Shown: positions 18,901 through 31,599, counted from the stretch's first letter. The stretch: DNA of 64,000 nucleotides from Ulota crispa (GCA_963920765.1 OY987245.1:15020727-15084726), one strand, 5' to 3'. Program-made: numbers and translations. The notes: generated from the letters alone by a model not told the origin.

Positions 18901-20397
18901 AAATCTACCTCTCCACAAACGCTGCTCAGAAGTACCCGGATTACACCATTGAAGGAGGTTTTTTGGCTATGAAATGCCGCATCTATTTTGGGCAAGAGCT
19001 TGTAGCCGAGGTACCTGACTTGTTTTTCTTTTCTTTCTTTCCACTAAGCATGATAGCATAGATTGTTTTTTCAGCCAACTTGAGTTGTTAATTATTATGA
19101 GTCAATGGGAAACTACTCTACAAAGCAAGTGAATCTTGGGAGTAGCTATATCAAATTGCAATGTTAATTCTAATTAACATGCAGGTTTACTAGGGTTAAT
19201 GAACGTTAGAGATTGTTACTTTTGGAAGTGCTCAAATTAACAACACTAAATAGTGTATTTAGGTTTCCCAAACCAAATTCTTGACATTCTACACTAAATA
19301 AATATTTATTGCAGCTACAATAATTTTTATCAATAATTTTTGCAATAAAACATTATTAAAGGTCATGGGCTCATGGTAACAACAATAATCTTGCATAAAC
19401 ACAAATGAGCAACATCTACATTGTAAATCAAGTGAAATTCTAGAATCTAGAGAGTTGAGTGCACCTCTAAGCAGGCAAATAATGAGTCATGTGGTAACTT
19501 TCTAGGGTAAGACAACCTAATTGTTAAGGCAACCTAAATGCACTATTGGATGTAGATGGTTGGGTGGGTAAGGGTTAGGCTAATGAACATTGAAGATGAA
19601 GCTTAACCCTTAAACGATTGGAAGGCCCTTTGCGACCAGTACAATACAGGGTATTTTTCTTGTATTTGGAATGGATCCACACCTTTATCACATTTGAGAT
19701 CAACAAAAAAGTTGAAGAATAGATCAATGCGGTTCTAGTGGACTACTTGAGATCCCAAATTAAAAATTTTATTGGTAGCAAATGACAATTATATGTCAGC
19801 ACATATACTATTCCCTATGGTCGTTTAAGGGTTAATAGCAATCGTTTGGTGCAATAAATTAACGGTTTTGAAAGAGTCTAAGAGATGATGGCTATAAATT
19901 GGATGTTTGTGTGTATCCTCAGTTTGTTCACATCACAATGATAGATTATAACTGAGGAGGGGCAGTAATATAATGGATTTTAACTTGCAAGTGTCATTTC
20001 AACATTCCTCCTAAAAATCCAACATTTTAAAAATAGATGTCTATTTTGCCTAATTCCCATTTGAATGAAACGCCTAATTTTAGAGGACAGACTTTGATGG
20101 GTCAAGTGAAATATCGCTCTCTCAAGTGTTTATATAATGTCCCTATACACAATGTACACTGTGCCTATGTTTGTTGGATTTGAATTAATCAAAATTTGGG
20201 ATACTAGGCATTTGCTTAATTTATTGGGGAGGGCTGAATTTGCTCTTGTTTTTTACTTATTTCTCCAGCTGACTCGGGAAGCATCTTTGAAGAAGATCAT
20301 GATTACGAAGAGCATCTTCAATGTAATTATATATCCTGGAGTGGATATAGCTTTCATCTTCTCCATCATAATCATCATGGACAATATATATTCATGA
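15917..20397 (+). CDS. LURP-one-related protein (LOR family, tubby-like fold)
   Basis: Exons: 15917-16186, 18798-19010, 20269-20397. They join in frame to 203 residues, a typical length for the family. LURP-one-related proteins are plant proteins with a tubby-like beta-barrel fold; LURP1 itself is linked to defence, but most members lack a known function. The visible pattern fits: an N-terminal strand pair with VFRVRGK (about 60-66), the DDNGNVV turn (about 78-84), PWTI and PLFTLKSS in exon 2, and the C-terminal hydrophobic helix IIYPGVDIAFIFSIIIIMD expected to fill the barrel. The start is the first ATG in the exon and is followed by the conserved barrel. Intron 1 is 2.6 kb and full of repeats. 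The specific member cannot be assigned. Confidence 0.88.
16278..16672. mobile_element. MITE with AGGTAGCA ends (LURP-one-related intron 1)
   Basis: The left end AGGTAGCAGTATCCATAAGCG pairs with the right end CGCTTATGGGGTGTGCCTACCT. TA precedes the left end; the right flank is CA. The 16500-16600 part ('tttgtgaacaaatgcttgca') recurs at 57050-57080. It belongs to the same terminal group as 7482-8214 and 53875-54187. Confidence 0.7.
16769..17001 (-). mobile_element. Non-autonomous element related to 47598-47838
   Basis: 'gtttaacccatgaacatca' through 'ctctagagcccaagggcctt' is the inverse of the element at 47598-47838. That copy carries 'gggcccttgggctctagag', 'ccaaatatggtcgcaacca' and 'aaagggttgtatga'. 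About 230 bp, non-coding, inside intron 1 of the LURP-one-related gene. Confidence 0.65.
19248..19548 (-). mobile_element. MITE family G, copy 3 (LURP-one-related intron 2)
   Basis: Ends 'aaatagtgtatttagg' and 'cctaaatgcactatt'. The interior runs inverse to copy 1: 'cttgacattctacacta' here equals the complement of 'ttagtgtaaaatgtcaag' there. This is the second large intron of the gene and it is occupied mainly by such elements. Confidence 0.7.
19599..19836. mobile_element. Element with TTAACCCTTAAACGA inverted ends
   Basis: TTAACCCTTAAACGATTGG at the left pairs with GGTCGTTTAAGGGTTAA at the right. About 238 bp, non-coding. It belongs with the TTAACCC-ended elements at 32559-33214 and 47598-47838, in intron 2 of the LURP-one-related gene. 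Confidence 0.65.
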
Positions 20398-20849
20398 TGA
20401 CTCACACGTGCCAGTTGAAGGGTGGACTTGGAATATTATTTTTATTTCTCATGTAGCAGCTTTGCGAGGCAAATCATCTTAAAAACTGGTTGCCTCTTTC
20501 CCTGGTTTGATTGTACCAAGATTTGTATATGGAGAATTTCTAAGAATTAGCCTGATTTTGAGAGATGGAAGAATCCTTCCTTGAGAATTATTGATTTATA
20601 GAATTCTGGTAACGCTGCTGTGTTATTTGGTTCTCTGGCAATTGTAGGTTTATAGCTAGCAGCCTAGTATGTAAGTTTAAGGTTTATTCTAGGGATGATT
20701 TTGTCTTCTGTACGGCATGTAATCATGCGCTATGTATTTGATAAGTGGTTCTGTTTAGAGGTTGCTTATTTAAAGATTTTGTTGAATGTGTTCTTTCATG
20801 AAAGGGACTAGTATGCCTTGCTTGTGTGGGAATGGGAGTTTTAGTCCGT

Positions 20850-22860
20850 GCCAATGTTAGTTTAGCTGCACTTCGCGTTTGTTGATAACTGCAATTCCTA
20901 GCGTTTTGTGCCGAAGGTCAAAGCTAAGGTGGAGAAGAACCTGTCGTGCTAGCTTCCTAAGAACTGTAGGATAGTTTCTCTCATTTGGTTTTGATAAATC
21001 ATTTCTTGTGTGAATTTAATGGCGAATGCATGTCTTGTTGATTTCAAGTTATGTTGTAATTTGTCTGTGGAATATTTGTTTTGTATTAGAGAGTTGTTTA
21101 AGATACTCCTTGTGGCCGAACAATTTCCTCTAAGTGGGAGTTTGGGGATGTTGTATTATGTTTGTTTTTGTTATGATTTGATTACTAATTGTTGTCACCC
21201 ATGGAACAATCATGTTGGGAATTTTTGAAGAGAAATTGCAAATGTTTGCAAGTTAAGCATTTATATCATCACCTTCTATGATAGTGAGATTGTTCATCTT
21301 TTATTATAAAGAGTGTAATACATTTTGGAAATAATGTATCTCTAGAGTTTTTTTGTTTTTTTGTAAGGTTTGGGTGTCTAGAGTGCATCCTTAGGGATTA
21401 GGCCCTTCATTTTCAACATGTAAGAGAAATGGTATGTACTTAATAGGTTGTGAGCTAGTGTTATTTATAATCACTAGTTATTGGCAATTGCTATGCTAAG
21501 GGTGCATCCTCACCTGGTGTTACGAGAGACAAAAGACTGATTTTAGAGTTAGAAACTTACCGCAGTTCACACTTGCTGGGTTGTTTGCTGCCAGTCCTAC
21601 TTGGAGGCCTTGATGGCAAGCTTGGACTATCGGTGGTTGAAGAAAAGTGAATCCTAACTTCTTAAAAGTCTGCTAGTAAACGTCAATTGTACACAATCCG
21701 GCAATGAGGAGAAAATGAAGATGTGAAAGCCTTGCTAAAGTAAACTTTTGGTCTTTATTAGCCACAGCTGGGAAGAACCAATACAGAAGAGCGGTGGTCA
21801 AAGCGGTGGTCAAAGGTGTCCATAATATTGGTGTGATTTGCAGTGACAATGGGAACAAAGACATGAGAAGGACAAGGAGTGAGGAATTAAAAAGGACTAG
21901 GATATGTGTTGAACTTGGATTGTCAAGGCATTGACTACTCAATTGTCAGTTGCATGCAAGGTTTGTTATTCTTTTTCTATAGTTGTTTTTGCGTTGTGTG
22001 ATTGTGCATTTAGAATTTGTCCTTCTTAATAGTTGATTTCTTTTACAAAAATTGAGTTGTTGTAGACGACTTCATTGCTAGAGATAATGGAATGATACTT
22101 TTGAATTCACAACAGTGCAATAGTAGTTTTCTTTGTTACATTTTTCCTACACTTTGTGAGCATTGTGATGATCAAAATCTGCACATGCTCAAGAAACTAT
22201 GAGTATGGAATTATTGGAATCCAAAATTCACAACAAAAGAGATAGTACTGGTAATTTGAAGGACATTGCATTAGAAAACATATGAACCCTTCACAAGGCC
22301 CTTAAGAGTTGACACTCTTAACATTTATTGAGCCTAGGCCAGGTGCATTAAAAGTGTGTGTGAAGTGACTCTAGGTGATTGCAAGAAACACTTGTACTAT
22401 TTTCTATCCCCTTCACCTCATGCAGGTGGTTTTTGGCTCCTATCTTTTGCGTACCAAGTTGTTTTGACTTGGAATTTCAAAGTAATGTTCACTTCAAAGT
22501 TATAGACGTTTTGTATTTTTTTTTGCTTTTTTCTATATTATTTTACTATTTTTAAACAACCTTTGAATAGGTTTCTACTTTGGCCATTTTGGTGGTTTTT
22601 AGTACTATTTTGGGTCCAAAAAAGGGAATCTCATGCCACAAATCAAGGAAGTTGTTTATTGTAGAGCACTACATGGATGTGTAGAAGGGTTTCACAATAT
22701 TCTAAATTCCATGCCATGCACATTGTCTCAAAGTGAGTATCCATTCTCCGTGCATTGGTGAAATAAAAACAATTTCCTCCAAAAACCACTTGCATCAAGT
22801 GAAGCTACTCAAAGAGATTAAAAATGGCCATTTTGTGTTTTGTTTTTTTGAAATTTTTCT
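20850..22860. other. Gene-free spacer
   Basis: AT-rich sequence between the 3' region of the LURP-one-related gene and the Harbinger remains. I see no coding frame with a recognisable product, no RNA gene and no clear terminal repeats. Runs of short open frames lack family resemblance. Confidence 0.4.
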
Positions 22861-23839
22861 ACTTTCTAAAGAGCAAAAAGGAAATTGTCTTTTTGCTCTA
22901 CAAATTCCCAATCCAATCCCTTTGTCCTTAGTATTTCAAAGAGGTTCTCCACATCTTTGGGACATTGACCCAGTAGCATATTGTGTAAAATTGCACAAGT
23001 CAAAATTACATCTGGTAAAAATACAAAATTTAAGTTAGATTTGATAAGCAACTCCCTGAAAGTTTGCTTTAATATCCCAAATGCATGCTCCACCATGGAC
23101 TTACCCATTCTAAGCTTCTTGTTGAAAACATATTCAGTTATAGAAAGTTGATCCCCGCTGCGGTGTGGAACCATGAGCCACAGAAGAAGAGGATAACCAA
23201 GATCACCAATCAAATAAGGGCTAAAACCATCAACTTGAAATGTATTGTCCATCAAGTTTCCATGCGTGGCCTGTTCAAAAAGAGATGAACGCCTCAACAC
23301 AAAAGAGTTATTAGTAGAACCTGGCATTCCCAAAAATAGATCAAGGAAATGTTTCTTACTATCTACAACTGCATGACAATTTAGAGTGTATCCACTTGAC
23401 TTGAAGTAGTAGTAGTCAGAGGGTCCATGTTTAGGTTTTGAAATTGACACATGAGTACCGTCAATTGCTTTAGTAATTGCAAGCAAATTCAATAAGTTAC
23501 AGAAATTCACTTGTATTTGCCGCATTTGATCCCTGTGGGCTATGTAAGCTCATGCTGTAATGTGTCATTGATACACTAGTAGAAAATTTAGCACAAAATC
23601 AACAAAATTTCAACCAAAAACTATTGATTTTATCTGCTGATTTTGGTCAAATTGATTTGGGTACTTTTCAACAAGAGTATGTAGATTTTTTGGTGATTTT
23701 TTGTTGATTATTTGCTAATTTCTATTAATTTTCTATTGATTTTATGTTAATTTTCACTTATTTTATGTTATTCAATTCTATAATTTAAAATTTAAATGTT
23801 AAATTTTTCATAGAATTTTCTTTTTTTTTAATAAAAAAA

Positions 23840-24010
23840 TCAAAAAAAAAAAATTGGGCCTGTCGCTGCCTGCTATGCACAATAGCTGCCCACAGCACCA
23901 AGCAGAGCTATCAACAATGAGGTTCAAACCTCCCACCACTGGGTCCACAAACCACAAGACTACCACATCATTCACAACCGCTAGCACACACGCACTTACA
24001 CATGTGCATA
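23840..24010 (-). mobile_element. SINE-like insert, probably tRNA-derived
   Basis: A GC-richer island in AT-rich DNA. On the minus strand it reads a possible box A region ('gatgtggtagtcttgtgg') followed at suitable spacing by a box B-like GGTTTGAACCTC. It ends in a run of T then AT-rich sequence. Box matches are imperfect, so the origin is an inference. Confidence 0.45.
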
Positions 24011-24504
24011 ATAGAATCATGATTGTATTTGTACATTAAATGTTCATGTTTTTAGTAAGCCAATAGACTTTGGAGGCTATTTCCGCCCATTAAAGGACTT
24101 TTTTTCAAAGAACTTAGAACTAAAAAAAGTTGATAAATGTATTTTACTTTCACCTCCGACAATTTTTTTGGATTTCAATCTTTTTATCAAAAGTCATGAG
24201 CTAAAATCAGAAAAGGTGTTTAGAAATTTTTAAAAATTTGTTTATTTCCATCCTTTTGATTTTGTTTATAAATTTTTATTAGAATTCACAAATTTCAAAA
24301 TGATTGCTATAGGCAAGGGTTGGATTCATTTATAATTATTATTTAGTGCTAGTTTTTTTGTGAAAAGAACCTTATTTTGTTAAAATAGCCTCCATAGTTT
24401 GATAGCTTTAAATAACATGAAATTGTGAAAAGTTACGGAAATAAAACCTTGCAATTATAAAATCAAAATTCTATAGATTTTTGAATAGTTTTGGATATTT
24501 TTTA

Positions 24505-24917
24505 GGGGCATTAATATGTGAACCACACCCTTTGAACTATTGTACCACATCCTTGGGGTAAATTTTAGATTTCTACCATCAAAATTTTGAGTTTGAAAAT
24601 TTTGAATTGAAATTTGAACTTAGAGACCATGATATTGTCTAGGACCATAAAAAAAATTGCAATTCAACAACACCCAATGAAAAAGCTTATCTTTCTTTTC
24701 AAACAAAAATAAAAGTAACACTTTTCTTCCTAACTAAACTTTTTCATTGGGTGTTGTTGAACTGCAACTTTTTTTATGATTCTAGACAATACCATGGTCT
24801 CTAAGTCCAAATCTAAATTCAAAATTTTCAAATTCAGCTTTTTGATGATAGAAATTTAAAATTTACCATGTGGTGTGGTATAGTAATTGGAAGGATGTAG
24901 TACACATATCAATTCCC
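24505..24917. mobile_element. Palindromic MITE family B, copy 5 (inside the CACTA element)
   Basis: Begins GGGGCATTAATATG and ends CATATCAATTCCC, with long complementary arms around 24655-24770. Flanks are ATTTTTTA (24497-24504) and ATCTTTTA (24918-24925), a 7/8 match consistent with an 8-bp duplication. It is a secondary insertion in the CACTA element. Confidence 0.85.
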
Positions 24918-25849
24918 ATCTTTTAAAGCTTATAAAAATATTTTATAAGATTTAAAAAAAAAATTCATTTGGTTAGTAATAGAAGGAAAAATACTAATAA
25001 TATCCTTTAAGTCTTTCAAAATATCAAGTTTATGCCAAAAATATGTGAAACATAAAAAATATTTCTTATTTTTTGTAGGAATATCAATTATACTCCTATT
25101 ATTTTGGAAAAATAATAAAAAAACTCTTCTATTTTGAAATGTTAAATATATCCTTGTGCTATTTGAAATGTAAAAATCACCTTTGGTTTCTTGTAAGAAT
25201 TTGTATTAAACTATAAACTTGATTATCATATAACACAAAGATATTAGTAATTTAAAATAATTGAGGAGCATTTCAATATTTTTCTAATATATTAGAAGCA
25301 TTGTTGATATTTATACAAAAAGAAAAGATATTTTTGGTATTTTTAATCTTTGAGGGACATATATGATTTTTTCAAAGAATTGAGGAGCATTTTTTATATT
25401 TGTTTGTAAAAAAATTTTGGTATTCAAAACAAGAAAATGTTGTACTTTTTATATAAAATTTTGTTGAATTAGTGAAGTTGTGTCCAAAAGTGTCCAGATC
25501 AACAGAAAACTGTTGATTTTTTTGTTATTATGGTCATGTTTTTACTTGACTTTAAAGGCTGCTAATTTTAAATCTAACCAAATTGTGAAAAGTAAAGAAA
25601 ATAAAACTAGTCAATGTACACTCAAACTTCTAAAAGATTCTATTTTTTTTGAAAACTTTTTTTATTTTTTAAAACTTCAGAATATTTTCATGAGGTCCAA
25701 AAAAATTCTAGAAAGATTTCAAAAACAAACCTAAACTATTGTAATAATTTTTTTATTAAAAATATTTTAAAGTATTTTGATGAATTACAAAACGATTCCT
25801 AAAGGACTCTAATTCAGTCTAAGAGATTCTATTTCTATAAGTATTTTGA

Positions 25850-26395
25850 AGTACTTTAACAAATTTCATAAAGATTTTTAAAAAATTCTCAAAGATTCCA
25901 AAAAGATTCTTGAAAATTCTTAGAGATTCTCAAAGATTTTTAAAATTTCCAAAAAGATTTTCAAAAAGATTCAAAATTTTTAGAACATTTCCAAAGATTC
26001 TCGAATATTCCAAACTATTCTCAATGATTCTCAAGAATTCTCAAATATTCCTAAAAGATTCACAAAAGATTCCAAAAAAGATTCTCAAAGATTTCCAAAG
26101 ATTCTTAAACATTCTCAAACATTCTCAAAGATTCCAGAAAAAACTTGAAAAGATTTCCAAAGATTCCAAAAAAATTCTTAAAGATTTTCAAAGATTCTCA
26201 ATTATCCTCAAACATTCTCAAAGATTCTAAAAAATTTTGAAAAGATTCTCAAAGATTTCCAAGAAGATTTTCAAAGATTCCAAAAAGATTCTCAAAGATT
26301 CTAAAATCTTGAAAAGATTCTTAAATATTCTTAAAAATCATGAAAAGATTCTCAATGATTCCCAAAAGATTTTTAAAGATTCCAAAATGTCTGTT
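25850..26395 (+). repeat. Simple tandem array of AAAGATTC-type units
   Basis: About 540 bases made almost entirely of 'aaagattctc', 'aaagattcca' and 'aaaaagattct' units of roughly 10-13 bases. It creates lysine/phenylalanine-rich open frames of 62-106 codons on the plus strand, which I do not regard as genes. It lies near the right end of the CACTA element. Confidence 0.85.
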
Positions 26396-27910
26396 GATTT
26401 AGATAATGGTGTTCAAATCAACTGAACGTATTTAGTTTTTTACAGAATCTTGTTAAATTAGTCAATTAGCGTGAGCAAGTGCCTAAAACAAGAAATTGTT
26501 GGTTTTTTGTTGTTTTGGACAGAGTTTTCTACTAGTGATATCATGAACATCTCTCAAAATTGTTAACATAGTACTTTTGCCAATCACAAACATTCTGCTA
26601 CAGACAAGAAGTGATGTCCCATGAGTGAGCTTGAACCAATTGCAAGCTACCTGAATCAATACGAGAATAGCCAATCTATACTTAGTATCTTCCCTTTGCA
26701 CATGTGGTTTCAACATTTCAGCTGAGGAAAACGCTGCTGGTTTTGTCATACAAAACATTTGTATCCATCTTTTGTCAACATATTTAGATAGCAGAAACCT
26801 TGAAAACCATGTTTTGGAACGGGGCTTCACCCAGTATCCAAGTTCATCATCAATCAAGGTGAGTGATGTGCACAATTGCAAATACTGTAAGGGAACTACA
26901 ATACTAGCATTGAGATCATGCCAAACCTTTGCTGGAGAGACTGAAGTATTTGTGTGTCTTCATTCTCTATTTGGCTAGGTAGTATGTGCAATGGTGCACT
27001 TAATAATTGCAAGAGCAACCATGTGGCTATGGTTGTTGCCAAATGTATATTATTCATAATAGTAGGGATATAATGCTTTCCAAAACCACAATTGCATATT
27101 CAAAGCACACAGAACACGCAAATATTAGTTACAATAACTCTAAATAAGATCACAAAAGAATACCACTAACAAGGGCGGTTCCTTTTGGCCTCCATGTTGA
27201 GCAACTACTCACAAACACAATGCCTTATTTATCTTTAATGCTACAGTGGCCTCCTCCATGAATTTCAACGACAAAGTGAGACAACCATGTAAATGATTGG
27301 TTATTACTCTTGAATGAAACAAGCCTCAAACATTGCACTATTGTCAAAATTGAAAATTGAAAATACAGATAGCACACACATGATTACTACACTCTTTGTA
27401 CAAGTCCCTTTTTGTTCAAAATGGTACATGTGGTATCTTTCAATTTAAAACCTAAAACTGATGAAAAATGAAATAAGTTTGAAAAAGCAATTATGTGGGT
27501 TCAGGAACAGTAATTTGAAGGTCAAAAGTTATAAGACCAAATATAAATGAGATACCTCATATATCAAGAATAAAAGCATGATTGGGTCTAACTTGTGATG
27601 TGTGGTTATGCAATAGTGGCATTCTAAAAAGTTTTGAAAATTTTCAATTAGTCAATAGGATTTTCAGGACTTCATGCTTACTGGTGACACAAGTACAATC
27701 TTGTCTAGCAACAACCTTTTCTACATAAAGAATGCACATATGCAAGAATAATGCTGGCAATACATAATCAACCATGTCGTGGGGCTACCACCTTTGTATC
27801 CAACACATAAACCCTAGATTGCCACCTCCAGCATGTTTTCTTATGACATTCAATAGCAAAGACAAAACAAAGCAAGAGCATTGAAAAAAAACAAGAGTGT
27901 AGAGTACAAC

Positions 27911-28113
27911 CACTAGAAGAAACCTGTTTTTTCTTGATGCTTTTTTTTGGAAGTCCACTTTTATTTATGTTACATCTAAAGTTAAAAATAACATCGTAAT
28001 ATTATGTTTGATGTCAAACTAACATTTTCATGTTATATTTGATATCATTGTTAATACAAATAAAGTAGATATCCAAAAAAATGCATCAAGAAAAACACGG
28101 GTTTCTTCTAGTG
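27911..28113. mobile_element. Short CACTA-like MITE (203 bp)
   Basis: Inverted ends CACTAGAAGAAACC and GGTTTCTTCTAGTG continue inward with 'tttttcttgatgc' / 'gcatcaagaaaaa' and 'ggaagtccac' / 'gtagatatcc'. It is almost fully palindromic. The flanks AAC and ACC match at two of three bases. Confidence 0.75.
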
Positions 28114-28617
28114 ACCATGCAAACCTCTTGAATTGCAATGCCACAATGATCTCAAACATTGTGAGCTTGTACCTTAAGTCTACAACACATTTGCAATGAA
28201 TTCCAAGAGAAATCAACGCAAAGACCTCAAGCGTATGAAATGATTCCTAATTTCTAAACCCCAAAGCTAAATAATTCCTTCACCTCCCACAATGTTTGAA
28301 TTGTATACACCTCAAGCGCTTAAGCGGTACTATTAGCACAAAGGATGCAAAAGCAATCACAACCTCTCATACGTAAGTCCAAAGCTTTCTGGTCATCTGG
28401 TGTGACCACTTACAATACAGTTATTACCTTATGCCTTGCTAGCACTTTCCTAGAAGTATGTACAATCGTATGTGTGAACGTATATGGGTTATATGACAAT
28501 GCATGTTGTTTATCTCTAAAATTACAAGTCTTTATTTTTGAATATTGCTTTCCATGAACAGGGGCCACTTTTACAGATTGAAACAGCTCTTTTATACAGC
28601 CAAATGAGGACGTACTT

Positions 28618-31595
28618 TAACTCCTAAGCGTTCCCGCGCCCCATACACCCCCTCCCACTATTTCAAAGCTTTGTTTTGAAGAACTAGTTCTAATTTTTGA
28701 TCTTACTATAAATTACAATTATGAAGGCACTTAAGTTGTCAATGCCAATAGAGTAATAACAAGGAAAGCCAAATATTGTACAAGTGTCACAAAAGATTTG
28801 ATTGGATGTAACATCGCCATATAAGGAGTGGTGGTAAGCATACGAGACGTAGTGATAAGCATATAAGATGTGGTGACAAGCAATTTTTTATAAGCTCCAA
28901 CTGGTCAATATCTTTTGCAAGCTTCTTTGTGTAAGCTTTGTGGTAACGGAAAAGTTTGTAGCAAGGATTCTAACAATTTCTAAACCTTTACTATAGCAAT
29001 TGTTGTTGAGTTGAGAGGAGCGCGCCTTAGGAACACGCAAGATGTCTTGCTGCAATCGTGCGTCGCTGACTAAAATTGTTATTGGTCTTGATCTTCACTC
29101 TTCAAATCTTTAATCTTCAGTTTTCTGTTGACCTATCATGTGGCTGGCTTTAAGGATATAAGTGTCAAAATAGGAATAAGAGCTCACTAGATATGGGACA
29201 AGTAGATCGAGACAGCAGACATGAGCTGCTGTCCGTATGACGGGATTCTAAAATCAAATTTACGATCTATTGGCCAAAACTCCTAATCGTGAGAATAGAG
29301 CAAGTCTTGACCATGTGGGTGATCAATTTTACTTTGTCACCATGACAAAAAATAGGGCTTAGTATGATTTAACCCAAACTGCTCGCAACAAAATTTACAA
29401 AACATAATAAAAATGAATCGACAAACGAGTCTCCAAAACTGGTTAGGAATAACAAAGCCACATTCTACACATACATAAAAAATAAACCCAAAAAATTCCT
29501 CTTGAAGTCTTCATATCTTCAGATCTTTAAGTCTTCATGTCTTCAAATCTTTATGTTTTAATAAAAACAATGAGAAAAATTACAAATAACAAGTTCTAGA
29601 AAGGCTGCAATCTTCTATCTAGTGCCACAGATGGCTCAAAAATCTAAATGCTAAGTATAATAGCAATTTGAAAAGCTCTTTTAACCTTTTAATGTTCTTT
29701 TAAAATTTAACTCAATCTAAGCTACCATCCAAAAGTTATGCGAATTCAAAGTAGAGACTCATCTTTCTCCTTGTAGACTAAATACTGCCTCTATAAACCT
29801 CTATAAGTTTTGTTCTACATATAATCCATAGAAACATGATATCAATTTAGAAAAATAATACCACTAGATACAACTTCTAAAATTATCACTTCAAAATAAA
29901 ACTCTATTCAAAAATTCTAATCAATTAAAGTGTGAGTCTTAATTTTTTAGAGAGCACCCAAACCCTCCAACTTCTACCCACTATAACTTCTACAGTAAGA
30001 CTTTAAATGAAATGATTGAAGAAAATTTGAAAAGCTATGACAACAAGCTATTACTCCTAAAAATTTGAAAAGAAAATTTAGTGCTGTCCAAAAGTTGCAG
30101 CTCTTCTAAGTTTCAGCCTTCTTCTCACAAAAAGCCAACCACCTCTAATCTTCCACGCCTTCATAACTTTCTTCTTCAAATTTCAATTCTTGAGTTTAAG
30201 AACTTTCTAAAACACTAAAATTAAGATAAATACTCTCTTTAAATTTTGTTCCAAAATGATATACAGATCACAAGCTATGGTTTGTTAAAGTTTTAGCCTT
30301 TCTTCATAGTTTGACTTTTTGACTCCAAAATTCAAACATTCATAACTTTTGCATTACAACTCCAAACTAAATTTGCAAATTTGTTTTGAAAAGGTAATTA
30401 CACAAGAAACAAATTTCTCAAATTTCAATTCAAAATCATTTATACACAAAAGTTCTCTCATATCAAAATTTTGGAATTTTTTTTTTTTTACCAATACTCA
30501 TACATTAACTTCCAATATTCTAAAGAATCTCTTTTCTTTAATTTTGACTCTATCTAAAGTAGAGAAGTGAAGCACATCAGTCCATGCCCCTCTCCATCAT
30601 AATCCCACCATAGATGCCAAGCCTCTTTCCTTTCACACCTTTTCTATTCACTTCTAAATCCTTAATGTTTTTTATTTAAATAAAGGCAAAATATATAAGC
30701 CTTCCAAAATACCTAAATAAACATATAAAAATAATTAAATTACAAAATAAACACCACCGTAAAGCGGCCACGTGCCCTTGCAAGTATAAAATAGTTTCGA
30801 ACGTTTGTCTTCAGTCGTCAAGTCGTAGACTTGGTTGGTTGGAGAAGCAGTCGTCTCTGGCCGCGCGCCGGTTTGGGTTCGAACCCTATTGGACTCGTCG
30901 AGCAGTGATGACGACTCACGGCTTGGCAATTAATAAGGCAGAAAATTGGCCTAGCCAACCCGCTACCTATCCTCCTGAGCTGTACATGTGACAAGACGGC
31001 GCAGCGCACTAGAATCTATGGCCGCTGCGCTGTTATCAAACCATGGTTCTCACCAAACCATGGTTTTCACCATGACCACCTCTTTTGCATCGACTGTTGA
31101 TCTATTGAAATCAACACAAACATAAATACTTAACAAATATCTACATGATGGAAGGATCTCTATTAGGATACCGTCATCGACTGTGCCAGTCATTGTTTTC
31201 CGTGGAATAGCGATTTGAAGCTCTAAAACTTGACTTAAAAAGAAGTGCAATCTTCAATAATTTACAAATGTGTACGTTTGCATCTAATCTTGCTGCTCAC
31301 AAAATCTAAGATAAATTAGGAGCTTATAGAATTTTGTAAAAATCATCAAGTAGCAACTATCTACCAAAAAATGAGATTTTGTCATCACATGTTGTTTGAT
31401 CAAATGTTATAATCTCCCATCTCCCACGATTAGTTATTTCCAAAATTTGCAAGCCATTTTCTAAGTAGGTGCTAATATTGTCAAAGGTCATTTTTTGTGA
31501 ATCATCTAATTGAATGAGATACAATGCATCAAAATACATTGTTGGTCTCCAAAAACCCTGATTTTGGTGAAAACGGCCTAGGTGCTCAAGGGTTA
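28618..31595. mobile_element. Possible 3-kb non-autonomous element with TTAAC ends
   Basis: TTAACTCCTAAGC at the left resembles the inverse of GCTCAAGGGTTAA at the right (10 of 13). The interior is non-coding, with A/T-rich 'ctacaactt'-like monotony and a GC-rich tRNA-like patch at 30800-31020. The ends are short, so the boundary call is tentative. Confidence 0.35.
30800..31020 (+). mobile_element. GC-rich SINE-like or tRNA-derived patch
   Basis: Contains a perfect box B-like GGGTTCGAACCC core (30875-30886) in a GC-rich stretch flanked by AT-rich DNA. I could not fold a full cloverleaf, so a tRNA-derived SINE fragment is more likely than a tRNA gene. Confidence 0.4.
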
Positions 31596-31599
31596 AGCA

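Larger units (their letters stand above)
23574..26537. mobile_element. CACTA (CMC/EnSpm) non-autonomous element, 2.96 kb
   Basis: Terminal inverted repeat CACTAGTAGAAAA at the left and TTTTCTACTAGTG at the right, flanked by a perfect 3-bp duplication ATA (23571-23573 and 26538-26540). Both features are hallmarks of CACTA elements. The interior has no transposase. It holds subterminal 'ttgattt' and 'gttgatttt' motifs, a SINE-like insert, a family B MITE and a 'aaagattc' tandem repeat. It is inserted in the Harbinger transposase remains. Confidence 0.9.
22866..26960 (-). pseudogene. PIF/Harbinger-type (HARBI1-like) transposase, broken
   Basis: Two pieces of one minus-strand transposase. The 5' piece (about 26960-26540) includes the N-terminal region and the helix-turn-helix with VIGKSTMLTILRDVHDI. 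The 3' piece (23525-22866) carries the catalytic domain: D in AIDGTHV, D in LIGDLGYPL and E in MVEHAFGILK, the DDE triad of the family. Between them lies a CACTA element (23574-26537). Even without that insert the frame is broken by a small deletion near 23545-23555, where a stop appears in the incoming frame. The catalytic residues themselves are intact, so decay is fairly recent. The source element's own ends were not found. Confidence 0.85.

Noticed and set aside
25910-26425. Plus-strand open frames of 106 and 62 codons rich in Lys, Phe and Ser
   Set aside because: They arise from the AAAGATTC tandem array and contain no domain.
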